DNA of 64,000 bases from Impatiens glandulifera (lineage: Eukaryota; Streptophyta; Magnoliopsida; Ericales; Balsaminaceae), in contig NC_061862.1 of NCBI RefSeq assembly GCF_907164915.1, positions 84,988,846 through 85,052,845 on the forward strand. The letters are read 5' to 3'. A program made the position numbers and the translations under genes. The notes beneath the pieces are model-generated. The model searched no databases and was not told the DNA's origin. It saw only the letters and a list, made by a program, of their open reading frames with translations. Each line of letters begins with the position of its first letter. The stretch's first letter is position 1. This document shows positions 34,090 to 45,278 of the stretch, piece by piece.

Positions 34090-34500
34090 TGAAATCCCAA
34101 TTTATTAATGATATGCATTCAGAATGAGTTAATGGAAGCATATACGGAGAACACCAAAGAGACTACACAAGTCATTCCAGAATCTACTACCACAATTAGA
34201 TGACCTTACAATCCAAAGAGAGACTTCCATAGACATAGTGTCTATCGGGGACCCGAATGTTACTGCTGACCCAACAGGTGTTACATATGAGGAGGATGAG
34301 AATGAATAGTTAAAGGCAGATGACAAGACACCTAGCGTATACATTGGAGCAAATTCAATTGAGGGATATGGAAAGAGAACAAATGATTAGTGAAATCAAA
34401 GCGGAGATGGTGTAAATGACGCAAATATTGGAGAAATATGAACAACAAATTGAATGATGAATGAGGCAGAATCAACACCCTCCTCCCAGATACTTAGTAC
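34090..34500 (+). pseudogene. Internally deleted copy of the CACTA TNPA-like gene
   Basis: The first part (ENTKETTQVIPESTTTIR, then the CCCAACAGGTGTTACATATG area) matches 37440-37640. The second part (GGGATATGGAAAGAGAACAA to TCCTCCCAGATACTTAGTAC) matches 39010-39125, and similarity continues in the 3' flank to about 34680. The 1.4 kb between them in the full gene is absent here, so this is a deletion derivative of the neighbouring gene. Several stops. Confidence 0.7.
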
Positions 34501-34849
34501 ATTAGAGTTTTTAAAGAATTGTAAATGTTATGGTTCGACTAATAACATGTTTTTGGATAATTGGGTACATTTTGGTTTGACTGATAACAAGTTGTTTGGA
34601 TAATTGGGTTTGGTTTAGAATTTTGGAATTATAATTATCTTTTGGTTTATGAATGTTATTGTATATGTATATGATTGTGTTTGATTATATAAAGAAGTGT
34701 ATATGTATGTTTGTGTTTGATGATCATATGGATTTGTGTAAAGTTTGATTATAAGGATGTGTTGGGATTGTATAATGCTTTAAGGATATCAAATGTCTTA
34801 AATTATTATTGTTCAAAGTTATTATAAAGTGAAACACCAATTAATTTAA

Positions 34850-35135
34850 CAATTTATGAAGTGGTAATACCGAAATATTTAAGTATATCTTTCGATAATA
34901 ATATTCAAAACTGAGATATACATAAATCTCTCAGTTTTTCCTATTTAAAATTAATTGTGCATCTATCAAAACCGAAAGATTTAGACATATCTCTCAGAAT
35001 CTAATGATCAAAACCGAGAGATATGTCTAAATCTCTCAGAATTAAGGAATTGATCAAAAACGAGAGTTATATGAAAATTCTCGATTTTGATCAATTGATT
35101 AATTCCGAGAGTTTTCATAGAACTTTCATTAATGA
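34850..35135. repeat. Internal set of CACTA subterminal repeats
   Basis: Units such as AAAACCGAGAGATATGTCTA and AAATCTCTCAGAAT occur in both orientations, the same type as at 39350-39954. Their position in mid-element indicates either two CACTA elements fused or an internal duplication. Confidence 0.75.
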
Positions 35136-35149
35136 CCTATTTAAATTTT

Positions 35150-36010
35150 TTTAAAAACTCTTCTTCTTCCCTTCTTTTTTCCGCTCGTTTTCTTTTCCCC
35201 TCTCTCTCCCCGATTCCTTCTGTCTATGTCGCCCGCCTGCCATCCGACGATGCCCATCCTATTGAAGACGACATCGCCTATTGAAGACGATGCTGACATC
35301 CTATTGAAAACACCTCCACTGGATTGAAAACGTCGCTGCCGCAGTTTGAAGATTGAAGTCGCCTCCTTTCACCTCCCATCCAATTGAAGATCTTGTCGCC
35401 GCCTCTGCCTGCATTTTAAAGTTGATTAATGTTAGATTATGTTATATGTTATATATTTAGATTGATTTGGTTTGATCAATGTTAGATTAGGTTGATTAAT
35501 GTTAGATTATGTTATATATTATATATTTAGGTTGATTTGGTTTAATTAATGTTATATTAGATTGGAATTAGTTTTGATTTATGTTATATGTTATATATTG
35601 AGGTTGATTTAGGCTGTTAGATTTATGGTTAATATGTTATATATTGAGTTTGATTTAGGTTATATTTTGGTTAGATTTATGGATATTTGGTTTGATTGAT
35701 GTTTGAATAGGTTTGATTAATGTTAGAATTGGTTTGATATATATTAGATTTGGTCTGATTAATGTTAGATTAGGTTGGAATGAGTTTTGATTTAGGTTAT
35801 AAAGATGTAATTAATATGTTATATATATTTGATATGTTAGATATTTTGTTTGATTTATGTTAGATTATGTTTGAATTATGTTTGATTTATGTTAATATGT
35901 TAGATATTTGGTTTGATTTATGTTATATTAGGTTTGAATTATATTTGATTTATGTTAAATTAGGTTTGAATTATGTTTGATTTATGTTAGAATTATGTAA
36001 GATAAATATA
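35150..36010 (+). other. CT-rich leader and TGTTAGATT repeats (second copy)
   Basis: A CT-rich stretch (CTTCTTCCCTTCTTTTTTCC) leads into CpG-bearing sequence to about 35410. Many GATTAATGTTAGATTAGGTT-type units follow. It matches in style the leader at 33603 and precedes the main transposon genes. Confidence 0.55.
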
Positions 36011-36071
36011 GGCTTAATTTAGATCATGTTAAGTAATAATAATGCGAGTTGTTTTCCATCTTATTAGAAAG

Positions 36072-36595
36072 ATGGAAGTATCCGATAAAACTTGGATGAC
36101 CTTACATTGAGATCATCTAGATTACGAGGAAGAGGTTGAAAAATTCCTCGAGTTTGCAGTGAGTAGTACAAGACGACAAACAGTGAAATGTCCTTGCGTG
36201 AAATACTTGAACACGACGTCTATGGAAATAATTGATGTCAAGACTCACCTCATAATTTATGGAATAAATCTTTATTATGAATTCTGGTATTTTTATGGAG
36301 AAAAGAGACTTACAACTAATGTGGTTAATGATGATGATGATGTCGATGACTTAGATGATGATGATGATGATGGTCAATCGAAGGATATTGTGCCGGAATT
36401 CAACGATACATGTCCTCAAAAACTGCTCCAATGATGAGATAGCATAATGAATGAAGAGTTGATAGTGATACGTTGAGACATCCGGCTGATTCATTAACTT
36501 GGAAAACATTTGATGAAAATTATAAAGATTTCGTATCGGACTCTCAAAAAATTCATTCATACATTTTGAAAATTTGTCCCGAAGCATAACCTTTT
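36072..36595 (+). pseudogene. CACTA TNP2-type gene, N-terminal (transposase-associated) part, broken
   Basis: The reading starts MEVSDKTWMTLH, then a TGA stop, then DHLDYEEEVEKFLEFAVSS, CPCVKYLN, HLIIYGINLYYEFWYFYGEK. This is the plant transposase-associated domain (W-M-x-R...Y-x-x-G-V...F-L-x-F-A...C-P-C...H-L...W-Y-x-H-G-E). In another frame downstream, near 36475-36585, RHPADSLTWKTFDENYKDFV matches the segment that precedes the DDE domain. The catalytic domain is then missing, and sequence resumes beyond 36700 with a C-terminal domain, so a large internal deletion is inferred. A (GAT)n tract at about 36329-36372 encodes a run of aspartates. Confidence 0.85.
36329..36372. repeat. (GAT)n microsatellite
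   Basis: Interrupted GAT trinucleotide repeat inside the TNP2-type frame, giving a poly-Asp run. Confidence 0.9.
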
Positions 36596-36712
36596 TACAT
36601 GTAATTTTTTATATTTTGTTGTTATAGTACGTCTTATTAATTAGCATTAAAGAGTATGATATTTAATATTCAATCTATTTATAGTGAGTATATGCAGTAT
36701 TGCAATAACAAT

Positions 36713-37170
36713 GAGTCACGTAGAGAAACGTATGCCACCTATTTTAAGCATAGAGTGAGTAGATTCAAAACCATATCCAATAACTTTATTTTGATTTTAC
36801 AATTAATGATTAAATTTTGGGAATGTATATATATATAGGTCGCTCAATTAGCAGAAAATAACGACATATCAAGAGACCTTAAAATCTTAGGCAAAGGACC
36901 AACTATGTACGCATGTATGTATGTTTGGTGTAAAGTAAACGGATACAAATTCTGTACAGAAAAACATGACGAAGATTTGACCACTCAAAATAATGGAGTA
37001 GTTGTTGAAGGGTACAACGGGTCAGATATTATGTCATACTACAGAGTTTTAACGGATATAATCCAAGTATAATACTTTTCTCACAGACGAGTTGTCTTAT
37101 TCAAGTGCAAGTGGTTTGATACACATTTAGGGGAACTAGGAGTGAAAGTGGATAATATGTCTTTGTAAGT
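36713..37170 (+). pseudogene. CACTA TNP2-type gene, C-terminal DUF4216-like part, with intron
   Basis: SRETYATYFKHR is followed by an 84-bp intron (GT at 36755, AG at 36838) and VAQLAENNDISRDLKILGKG, then YVWCKVNGYKFCTEKHDEDL, TTQNNGVVVEG and YYRVLTDIIQV. After a stop comes RRVVLFKCKWFDTHLGELG in the shifted frame. The order 'NGY-F-T, TQN-GV, YYG-L-I, LFKC-W-D' is that of the domain following the transposase in CACTA elements. The intron still has good splice signals. Confidence 0.8.
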
Positions 37171-37429
37171 ATAAATCTAAACCGGATTTTAAAAAACTCA
37201 AAGTCAAGACCCGTATATATTTACGAGTCAAGCAAAACAAGTATTTTACGCCCTTGATATGTCATCACGACCCGATTAGAAGATTGTAACAAAAATAAAT
37301 ACACGGTTTACGAATATGTAGTTAAGATTAATTAGGTAGATTTATGTTTTTACTTTAATATATTCTTATTACTACTTCAATTATTATTCAATTTATTAAT
37401 GATATATGCACAAGGATATTTAAAGGTCG

Positions 37430-39144
37430 CAAGCAAACTATTTGGAAGAGTATGAGGAAAATACCGAACAAACTAGACAGGTCATACCAAAACCTACTTG
37501 CACAGGCAGATCACTTAAGGATCTAAAGAGAGATCCGAGGAGAGTCTTCTAGAGACACAGTGTATGTAGTGGACCTATTAGTTATTTCTGACCCATCACG
37601 TGGTACACATGAGGAGGATGAGGTTGTTTAGGCTGAAGAGTTTATTGAGAGTACGTTTGATGAGGTAGAGGATCAGATGGAATATCAGGAGGAGGATCAT
37701 GAGCACCATTTCACTCTCGACCCATCAACGACAAGTATCATGTTTATACTTATTTATTGTTTGTATTGATTTGCACCTAATATTGGATTTAATATTTTTG
37801 AAGAATCTTCCGCCCGAAAGAGAGGGGAAGAACAAGAATATCTCTCTATCTAGGAGACCACCGGGGAAAAAGATTGCTCTGAATTTCAGAGAGGTAGATG
37901 GGAGGCCCAGCGGTGGCGATGGTAGATGCATGTGGTCTAGACATTTGGGGTCGGTGGTGCGGGACCCCTCAGCTATTTCACACCGTCTATTTAAGTGAAA
38001 GGCATTAAGTGCTGACCAATTGGATTCACTTTGACTTTATATGATGGTGATAATTACTTAATTATACATTAATCATTTAATACTTTTCATAACATTTGAA
38101 TGTTTTGTTTTTCAGGATCCGTTCAAGAGTACTAATGGTTTTGTTGATCAGCATCGAGCGACCGAATTGGCACACGCTAGACAAATATGGGATAGGTGGC
38201 GCTCTGATTTGAATAGGGATTATATCCGGGCTCATCAAGGAGACGAGGCAGCGGTACTTGTCAATCCCCCACGAGACCACGATCCAGCTGATTGGGAGTT
38301 CATGTGTCGGAACCATTACTTCACGGATAAATTTAAGGTACGATTTCATAATTCAAATAAAATATGATATCAATTATTCTAACTTCATTTTTATTTCAAA
38401 TGTAGAGAAATAGTCGCTCCAATGTTGTTAACACGAATAAATTGAAATTCTCGCATAATACTAGAAGTAGACCGTTTTCATAAGTGGAGGAAGAGTTGGT
38501 ATGTACATTATTTATAATAACTTAATATAAATAATGTTATTTATTTTATAAATCATTTATTTCAACACACGCTTGAAATATGACGGACCCCATTTATCGT
38601 TGAAGTTTTCAAGAGAACCCGTACCCCGAAACCTACTAAAGAAAACCACAACCCGATCCCGGACAAACGGGCGCAAAAGAAAATTATAAGTTAATTTTGA
38701 ATTTAAAAAAATTATATATAGCTTAATTATTATATAAATGAAAATTATTTCAAATATGCAGGTAGAGATGGAGGAAGTAAGAAGCAACGAACTAGATATC
38801 TCTAACTTCGACTTGACAAAGAGAGTGTTCGGACGCCAAATACATGGGATATTATAGGTATGGGATCTAGTGTCCGGCTCACACAATTTCGAGAGGATCG
38901 TCGGAGTGGCAACAATTCTCAAAAATCCACCGATCAGTTGTTGGAAGAGAATAAACATCTAAAGGCATCTTTGATACAACTAGAGTCGACAATGGAGGAG
39001 CTTCAAATGAGGGATATGGAAAGAACACAAAAGGAGAGAGAAATGAACCAAAGAATGGAGAGATATGAAGAAAAAATTGAGTTCTTAATGAGGCATTATC
39101 AACCCCTCCCCCCAGCTAGTTATTACATTATAATTGTTTTTTGA
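37430..39144 (+). pseudogene. CACTA TNPA/Ptta-type gene (Transposase_24-like), several exons, broken
   Basis: Such proteins bind the subterminal repeats and assist excision. Seen: EEYEENTEQTRQ-like start; LPPEREGKNKNI to GRPSGGDGR and HLGSVVRDPSAI at 37800-37996; ARQIWDRWRSDLNRDYIRAH to DWEFMCRNHYFTDKFK at 38170-38337; an intron at 38338-38405 (GT...AG); RNSRSNVVNTNKLKFSHNTR; a KRTRTPKPTKENH segment; an exon ending in a coiled coil rich in E, K, R, M (LLEENKHLKASLIQLE to about 39100). Stops occur between and inside exons. The domain order is that of plant Ptta/En-Spm transposase-like proteins. Confidence 0.8.
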
Positions 39145-39349
39145 ACAATTGTTATCGTTTTGGTTTGACTCATAACAGGTTGTTTGGTTGGTTTTTGAAA
39201 AACTGTAAACATTTTTGTTTTACTAATGATAACAGGTTGTTTGGCTGATTGGGTTTAGTTTAGAATTTTAGAATTCATAATTTTGGTTTTTGAATGTTGG
39301 CTGAACAAGTTTGGTTGCGTACACAAAACAATCGGCCTTTTTGAGCCAT

Positions 39350-39954
39350 TTATAGGGACAATACCGAGAGTTATTTGAAATCTCTCGTTTTTCCTTGTTA
39401 GGAAAAAACCGAGAGTTCTTTGAAAATCTCTCAGGTTTTTTCTAGCAACAAAATCTTAAACTTATTATATAACTCTCAGTTTTACCCTTTCAAGAAAAAA
39501 CCGAGAGTTCTTAGAAAATCTCTTGGTTTTTCCCTATCAAGAAAAACTGATAGTTATTAGATAACTCTAGGTTTATCTCTAGAAAGAAAAACCAAAAGAT
39601 ATTAGATAACTCTCGGTTTTTCTTGTTAGGAAAAAACCAAGAGTTCTTTGAAAATCTCTCAATTTTTCTTGAGGGTAAAACCAAGAGTTATTTGAAAATT
39701 TCTCAATTTTTCTTGCTAGGGAAAATCCGAGAGTTATCTAATAACTTTCATTTTTCATGAAAGGGTAAAACTAAGAGATTTTCAAAGAACTCTCGGTTTT
39801 TCACCTTGCTATGTAAACTGATAGATTTACGAAATGTCTCGATAAACAATCAATTAGGTTTATTGAAAGAGGCAATACCGACGAATGTTGAGAGTTACCC
39901 GAACTCTCAGAAATACGTCTATACCGAAAGATATAGACCCTTTTTTCAGTAGTG
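39350..39954. repeat. Right subterminal repeats and terminus of the CACTA element
   Basis: More than ten AAAAACCGAGAGTT / AACTCTCGGTTTTT units in both orientations, then TATACCGAAAGATATAGACC and the terminal TTTTTTCAGTAGTG. Confidence 0.9.
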
Positions 39955-40498
39955 TGTAAAAAGATATGTGTATACCTAATGATTAATTACAATATACTTC
40001 ATGCTCAATTTATAACATCAGTCTACGCGACATAATCAAAATAAAAAAAAATAACATCCAAACCTAAAAGGAAAAAAAAATTCAAAAGTAAAAAATTATT
40101 GAAGGCTTCAAATCAAATATCTGAATATAATATAGTCAACTTTGCAACTTAATTTATTTCGATTGATAAAGGAGATGTGAGATCATTGTTCTCGTCTCTT
40201 CATAATTGACACCACATAATCTTTATTTGTCATTACCAAGTTTTGATTTTGATTTTAGTTTTGATTTGGAGCCTTTCATAATTTTTTTAATATTTTCTTT
40301 TAGTTCTATGTTAAGAAGATAAGAATAGTAAATATTATAATGTCTTCATTAAGATATAAAAAAATATTTTTTAAATAAGATGTGAAGACCAATATATTTT
40401 CCATTAATAAGCTAACAATGGGAAGTAATCTTATATTTAGGCCAATGTTCTTGATAGCATCTATCTAATTAGCAAATCAATGGATGAGGTATATTAAG
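39955..40498. other. AT-rich spacer, no gene seen
   Basis: No ORF or repeat of note between the CACTA terminus and the LTR-like sequence. Confidence 0.5.
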
Positions 40499-40860
40499 TG
40501 TCATTGGGTTAGGATTCGGATGCCGAAATCTAACATGCATGAAACGATCTGTAAAAACATAAGAAAAGAAAAACACACGAAGACACATATTTGTAGTGGA
40601 CTCAAAAGAGCTATGGCCACTTGCAACTAAATTTCACTATGAAGAAGAATGAATACAGAGTTTTTTTCTCACACTGTTTATTTTTCTAAAATTATGTCTT
40701 ACCTTTTTAAACCCTTAACAACAACATATTTATAGAGTAACATTAAAATAATAAAACTTAAATAACTCTTGGTCTAGGCCCAAGTCCAAACCAAACATAA
40801 ACCCAATAAACTCTAATAAACTTTTATAGAGTTTATTACAATTGTGGGCTCCATAACTCA
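40499..40860 (-). repeat. Probable solo or truncated Copia LTR
   Basis: On the minus strand it begins TGAGTTATGGAGCCCACAAT after a purine-rich AAAGTGAAAGATTAT (40861-40875), contains CTCTATAAATATG as a TATA box near 40728-40740, and ends CCCAATGACA. Late in the unit, GGCCATAGCTCTTTTGAGTC resembles the 'GTGGAC-TAGG' region near Copia LTR ends. No second LTR or flanking duplication was found. Confidence 0.5.
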
Positions 40861-40875
40861 ATAATCTTTCACTTT

Positions 40876-41359
40876 GAGACTAACTTCATCAATTAGTAGC
40901 GGTTCTCCATCCGGTGTCTTAACGAAAAAGATTAATCGAAGCTGCGCACAACTTCATTTTTTTTGTTTGTCACAACTTTCGTTTGCAATATGGATGAAAC
41001 TAATGCGTAACAATATTGATGTTGCCTTAGTCTTCAACATTATTCTATGAAAATGAAATAGAGTAAATGAGTTGTCGTTTAAGAATGAAGTTAAAGAGGT
41101 CATCTCAAGACGAATGTAAAAGCTTTGTCCACATAAAAAAAATGAATATATCACGTATAAGATGAATATATGCATATTTTCAATACAAATTAACAGTTTC
41201 AATTTTCTTTTACAACAACATTATATAATTATATAGTTATATAGTTATAGTTATTTCAAACATGATTATATTATATATATCATCCCTTATTTTTTTTATT
41301 ATTCTCTCAAATGAGGAGACCTTTTGAGATATTTTTCTTACAATAGTTTATTCCAAGAA
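40876..41359. other. Spacer, no gene seen
   Basis: If the LTR call is right, the part next to it would be the truncated 3' end of that element's internal region, but I recognise no protein there. Confidence 0.4.
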
Positions 41360-41875
41360 TCAAGGCGGTCAAAATCAAGTGTTTACGTAGAATCGTTAGG
41401 CATTTGTAAACTCATAAAATCTAGAATTTACATGAAATCGTAAGAGTTTAATTTGAAAAAATAATAGTTATATATTTTTATTATTTATATATATAATTAA
41501 GTATTTTATACTTAGACAATTTTAAAAAAATATATATTTTAATATAAAATTAATTAAATAATAATAATAAGTAAATAACACTATAAAAATGTATACTTAC
41601 AAAATTAATTATATTAATTAATTTAAATAAATACTAACTTTATATTTTAATTTTTAAATATAAATATAAATTTGTTTTTTTAAGTAAAATCGTATAGAAT
41701 CGTAAAATCGAAATTATTTATAAACTCGTAAAATCTTATTATTGTATTATCGTAAATTTAAAATCGTAAAAATTTACCTATTTAAGAATTTACTTAAAAT
41801 CAAATTCGTTAATCTAATTTGAAAATATAAAATCTTAAAATTTTAAGAGTACATCCGAGATTTTAACACCCTTGC
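41360..41875 (+). mobile_element. MITE-like element, AATCGTAAAATCG family, copy A
   Basis: Near-terminal inverted repeats GGCGGTCAAAATC (left) and GATTTTAACACCCTT (right). The interior has many AAATCGTA / AACTCGTAAAATC words. The whole unit matches 47870-48370 in reverse orientation, including TTATTATTTATATATATAAT. No coding capacity. Confidence 0.65.
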
Positions 41876-41939
41876 CAAAAATAGGATATTTTTATTGGAT
41901 GCCAAAATAGTCCATATTTGATATTAGATGGGGAAGAGA

Positions 41940-43925
41940 TGTTGGGTCTCAAATTTCCAATAATGAATACTTTATGATAGAATCGACTTTATTGATAGAG
42001 ACTGAGGTCTAGCTATGGATGAAGGCTTGTGAAAAATGGGTTGAAAGAAATCTTGTTAAGGATTTGATTCGTTTTCTATTTCACGCAAACTTTTATAAAC
42101 ACTTAAAACAGATTCAAAGCGAAATTGTTTACTTGAGTTTGAAAGTCAAGATGAAAGATGAAAAGATGACAGAAAATAATTAACACAGCCGTTTGTTTAT
42201 GAATGTTCGAAGAAACTCTCCTACGTCACCCCTTCTTCCAACCACCAGAAGGATTCACTATAATATGATTATAATCAAATACAGTTTGCACACACTTAGA
42301 TCACTATTGAACAGAACACACTTTGTTCAATTTACAAGATGAAGAATATCACTCAGCTAATAGTTTTTTTGATTCTAGCTCTCTCTTGATTCACACAAAG
42401 TACAATCAGGAAAGCAGCTTCACAGTATGAATATTCAAAGGCTTGAATTCTTTCTCTGAAAATATCAGCAAGCAAGATTTTAGATCGGCAGTTCGTAAGA
42501 CAGATTGTCCGTTGGCCTTGAGATTTGTTAAATACTGGGCAGGGGCTAACAGTCGAATCTTTTAGAATGATACGTGGCACTCTTCCATTGGAAAGCCTCC
42601 ATTGTACACAGTACGTTCTGAGCACAAGGATCGTGGCCGTACAGCAACTGGTAGTGCGCCGAATATTCCATCAGGGATGTACCTGCAAAACAAGTAATAT
42701 GAGGGAAATTCTCTTACGTGGCATTCGTTGGTTGGTTGCATATAGCTGTTGTACTTCACTAGAAAGTGGAGTAAGAGTAGGGTACAGCTACAGTACGTGG
42801 GTAGGCGGGTGCTAGCTTCAAGCAAACTGTTTAAGCTGAGCATTAGACGTATTTCAGTTAGACGGATTGTGAAAATCAGTCTAATAAAATTTAAACATCC
42901 CCGTCTAATAACAGAGTCTATTAGACCGCCTGGTCTAATAGAATTAGACTTACGTATAATTACAATCACTTCAGACTAATCTGAAGGAGTTAGACTTATG
43001 TCTAACTTTCATTTAATTAGATTACACGTCTAATTATCCAATAACCAATAGACTGCATGTCTAACTCCACTGAGTTAGACTTCACGTCTAATTCCGGTTC
43101 TACCTCAGACTTGTCTGAAGGAGTTAGACTTACGTCTAACTTTCACAATCAATTAAATTGCACGTCTAACTCCGTTGAGTTAGACTGCACGTCTAATTCC
43201 GCAAATATATTAGACTACACGTCTAATTCCGCAAATATATTAGACTGCACGTCTAACTCCACTAAGTTAGACTACACGTCTAATTCCGCAAATATATGCA
43301 CGTCTAACTCCACTGAGTTAGACTGCACGTCTAATTCCGTTGATCTATTAGACCACACGTCTAATTCGGGAATTCATTAGACTGCACGTTTAAATTCGTT
43401 GAGTTAGACTGCACGTCTAATTCTATGCATTCATTAGACTCCACGTCTAACTCCGTTGAGTTAGACTGCACGTCTAGTTCTATGCATTCATTAGACTGCA
43501 CGTCTAACTCCGTAGAGTTAGACTGCACGTCTAATTCTATGTATTTATTAGACTGCACGTCTACCTCCGTTGAGTTAGACTGGACGTCTAGTTCTATGCA
43601 TTCATTAGACTGCACGTCTAACTCTGTTGAGTTAGACTGCACGTCTAATTCTATGCATTTATTATACTGCACGTCTAACTCCATTGAGTTAGACTGCACG
43701 TCTAATTCTATGCATTCATTAGACTGCACGTCTAACTCTGTTGAGTTAGACTGCACGTCTAATTCTATGCATCTAATGCCAAAATCGGTCTAATGACCTC
43801 ATTAGAACCAAGTCTTATAAAATATGATTTCAATACACCTGTATCAAAACGCATAAATTATTTCATCATCAAAATTTCAATGATTAAACTATTTCAACAC
43901 TTAATTAAAATAATTTGACCCAACA
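41940..43925. repeat. LTR-like unit with TGTTGGGTC ends, containing a minisatellite
   Basis: Left edge TGTTGGGTCTCAAATTT and right edge AATTTGACCCAACA form the short inverted ends typical of plant LTRs. The interior at 42180-42840 is less AT-rich than the spacer, without a conserved ORF, and is followed by the palindromic minisatellite. The 5-bp flanks (AGAGA and CTTTA) do not match, so a clean solo LTR is not proven. Confidence 0.4.
42950..43790. repeat. Minisatellite of short palindromes TTAGAC-N5-GTCTAA
   Basis: The word GACTGCACGTCTAA and close variants (GACTTACGTCTAA, GACTACACGTCTAA) occur roughly 30 times. In the second half they form a higher-order unit of about 57-60 bp: TCTAACTCCGTTGAGTTAGA, then CTGCACGTCTAATTCTATGC, then ATTCATTAGACTGCACG. 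Each TTAGAC...GTCTAA can fold into a 6-bp stem. Looser words of the same kind begin near 42840. Because the array is nearly strand-symmetric, both strands show open frames (STELDVQSNE and LDCTSNSVEL repeats), which I regard as by-products. Confidence 0.93.
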
Positions 43926-43937
43926 CTTTATTTTAGG

Positions 43938-44007
43938 CTTCATATAAAAAGATAGTATATATATATAGAGAGAGAGAGGTATACCTATACTATCTTTTTA
44001 TATGAAG
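43938..44007. repeat. Perfect 21-bp inverted repeat (hairpin)
   Basis: Arms 43938-43958 and 43987-44007 (TTCATATAAAAAGATAGTA and its complement) pair perfectly around a loop with AT and AG dinucleotide runs. It begins 12 bp beyond the LTR-like unit. Confidence 0.9.
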
Positions 44008-44993
44008 GTAGGTATATATATATATAGGTAGGTATAATATATATATATATAGAGGTAGTCGTATAATAAAGTTAGGCTGACAAGGTAGCTGGGTAGGTTA
44101 AAGATTAATTTTGATCTAGTGTAAGTACATTGAACCAACCAACATATAATGTATAAAATATATATTTTTCAATTTTTTTTTACCATAATTAGTAAACCAA
44201 TCAATCAATTCAATGGATCCACATTCTGAGTTATAATCTTTGCAATAGTCTTATATTTAATTTTCAAAAAAAAAAAAATTATGATTTAATAAAAATAATG
44301 ATTTTAAGTTTGATGCTAACATTTTTCAAAAATAAATCAAATAAAAAATATTATATACTTTACATAAAGTGTATATTTATATTTCATACTTTTTTTTATT
44401 TTTTATTCTAAAAATACATTAAATATGACCATACATATTTTAATTATTAGACTATTTTTATTTAAGTTAGAAAAATCTGATATGAAAAAAATATTATTCA
44501 ATTTTTTTAAATATAATAAGCTAGCATATATCTCACATTTATCGCATAAAAATTGAATATGTTTTCTTTAATTACTCTTATCACTTATATTATCCCATTC
44601 AGATATTATTTAATGGATAATAGAAATGTTATCTTACACATTAATGGTATATATATAAATGATAATAAAATGATTTTTTTAAATAAAACAACGTAGATAA
44701 GACGATATTTTCTAAGAGCTGGTTCGGTTTTTTTTTTTAATCTTGATTTATTTTAAAAAAATGTTATTGGCAGTGATTTTAAAAAATTATTTTTTTAGTA
44801 AGATTTAAAACGTATCATTATATAATGATAATTTTTTTAAAATTGAAAATATTTTTGTTGATGTTTGATCCTTATAATTTTTTTTAAAATAGAAAATATT
44901 TTAGTTGAGGTTTGATCCTTATAACATTTAAAAGAAAAATCAACCCATAACCTATTTCTTAGATAGATTACCAAAAAAATATATCTGCTAACT
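44008..44993. other. AT-rich spacer, no gene seen
   Basis: Only a short direct repeat GTTTGATCCTTATAA (about 44863 and 44911) stands out. Confidence 0.5.
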
Positions 44994-45278
44994 TAGGCCT
45001 TTTTTTGTTTGTTTGGAGAGTTAAATAACCTACTTGGTTATTTAAATAATTTATTATTCTCTTATTTATCTCTTCATTAATTAAATTAATTAATTTTTCA
45101 ACCAAAATATTAAATATCCTCTATCTATTTTTTAACATAAATATTTTTATTTATTAAATATTATTATTCTTAAAATTTTCTCTAATAACTTAATTTTTCA
45201 TAACTTTGTACCAACAAAATTATTTAAATAATTCTAAATAAATTATTTAAATAATTCAAATCCAAACAACAAAGTCTA
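44994..45278. mobile_element. MITE, hAT-like ends
   Basis: Left end AGGCCTTTTTTTGTTTGTTT and right end CAAATCCAAACAACAAAGTCT are inverted copies. The interior shows AATTATTTAAATAATT palindromes. About 285 bp and no ORF. An 8-bp target duplication could not be confirmed. Confidence 0.6.

Larger units (their letters stand above)
32868..39954 (+). mobile_element. CACTA (En/Spm) transposon, composite and defective
   Basis: The right end reads, on the minus strand, CACTACTGAAAAAAGGGTC (to 39954). The left end reads TACTAGTAAAAAAGGGGTC, the same terminus with the first C mutated to T. Subterminal repeats of the AACCGAGAG / CTCTCGGTT and GCGAAGGTT / AACCTTCGG type lie at both ends and again at 34850-35135. 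Inside are relics of both usual genes, without the DDE catalytic core. The adjacent trinucleotides are TAT and TGT, so the 3-bp target duplication is not perfect. It cannot move by itself. Confidence 0.88.

Noticed and set aside
37699..37998. Independent small host gene
   Set aside because: Its recognisable part (GRPSGGDGR, HLGSVVRD) is an exon of the CACTA TNPA-like gene and it reads through intron sequence upstream.
42950..43790. Possible CRISPR-like array (regular short palindromic repeats)
   Set aside because: The whole unit, including the parts between palindromes, is repeated; there are no unique spacers and the genome is a plant.
43057..43793. Long repetitive open frames on both strands (LDCTSNSVEL and ELDVQSNECI repeats)
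   Set aside because: They arise because the minisatellite unit has no stop in these frames and is nearly strand-symmetric; no start context, homology or gene structure supports a protein.
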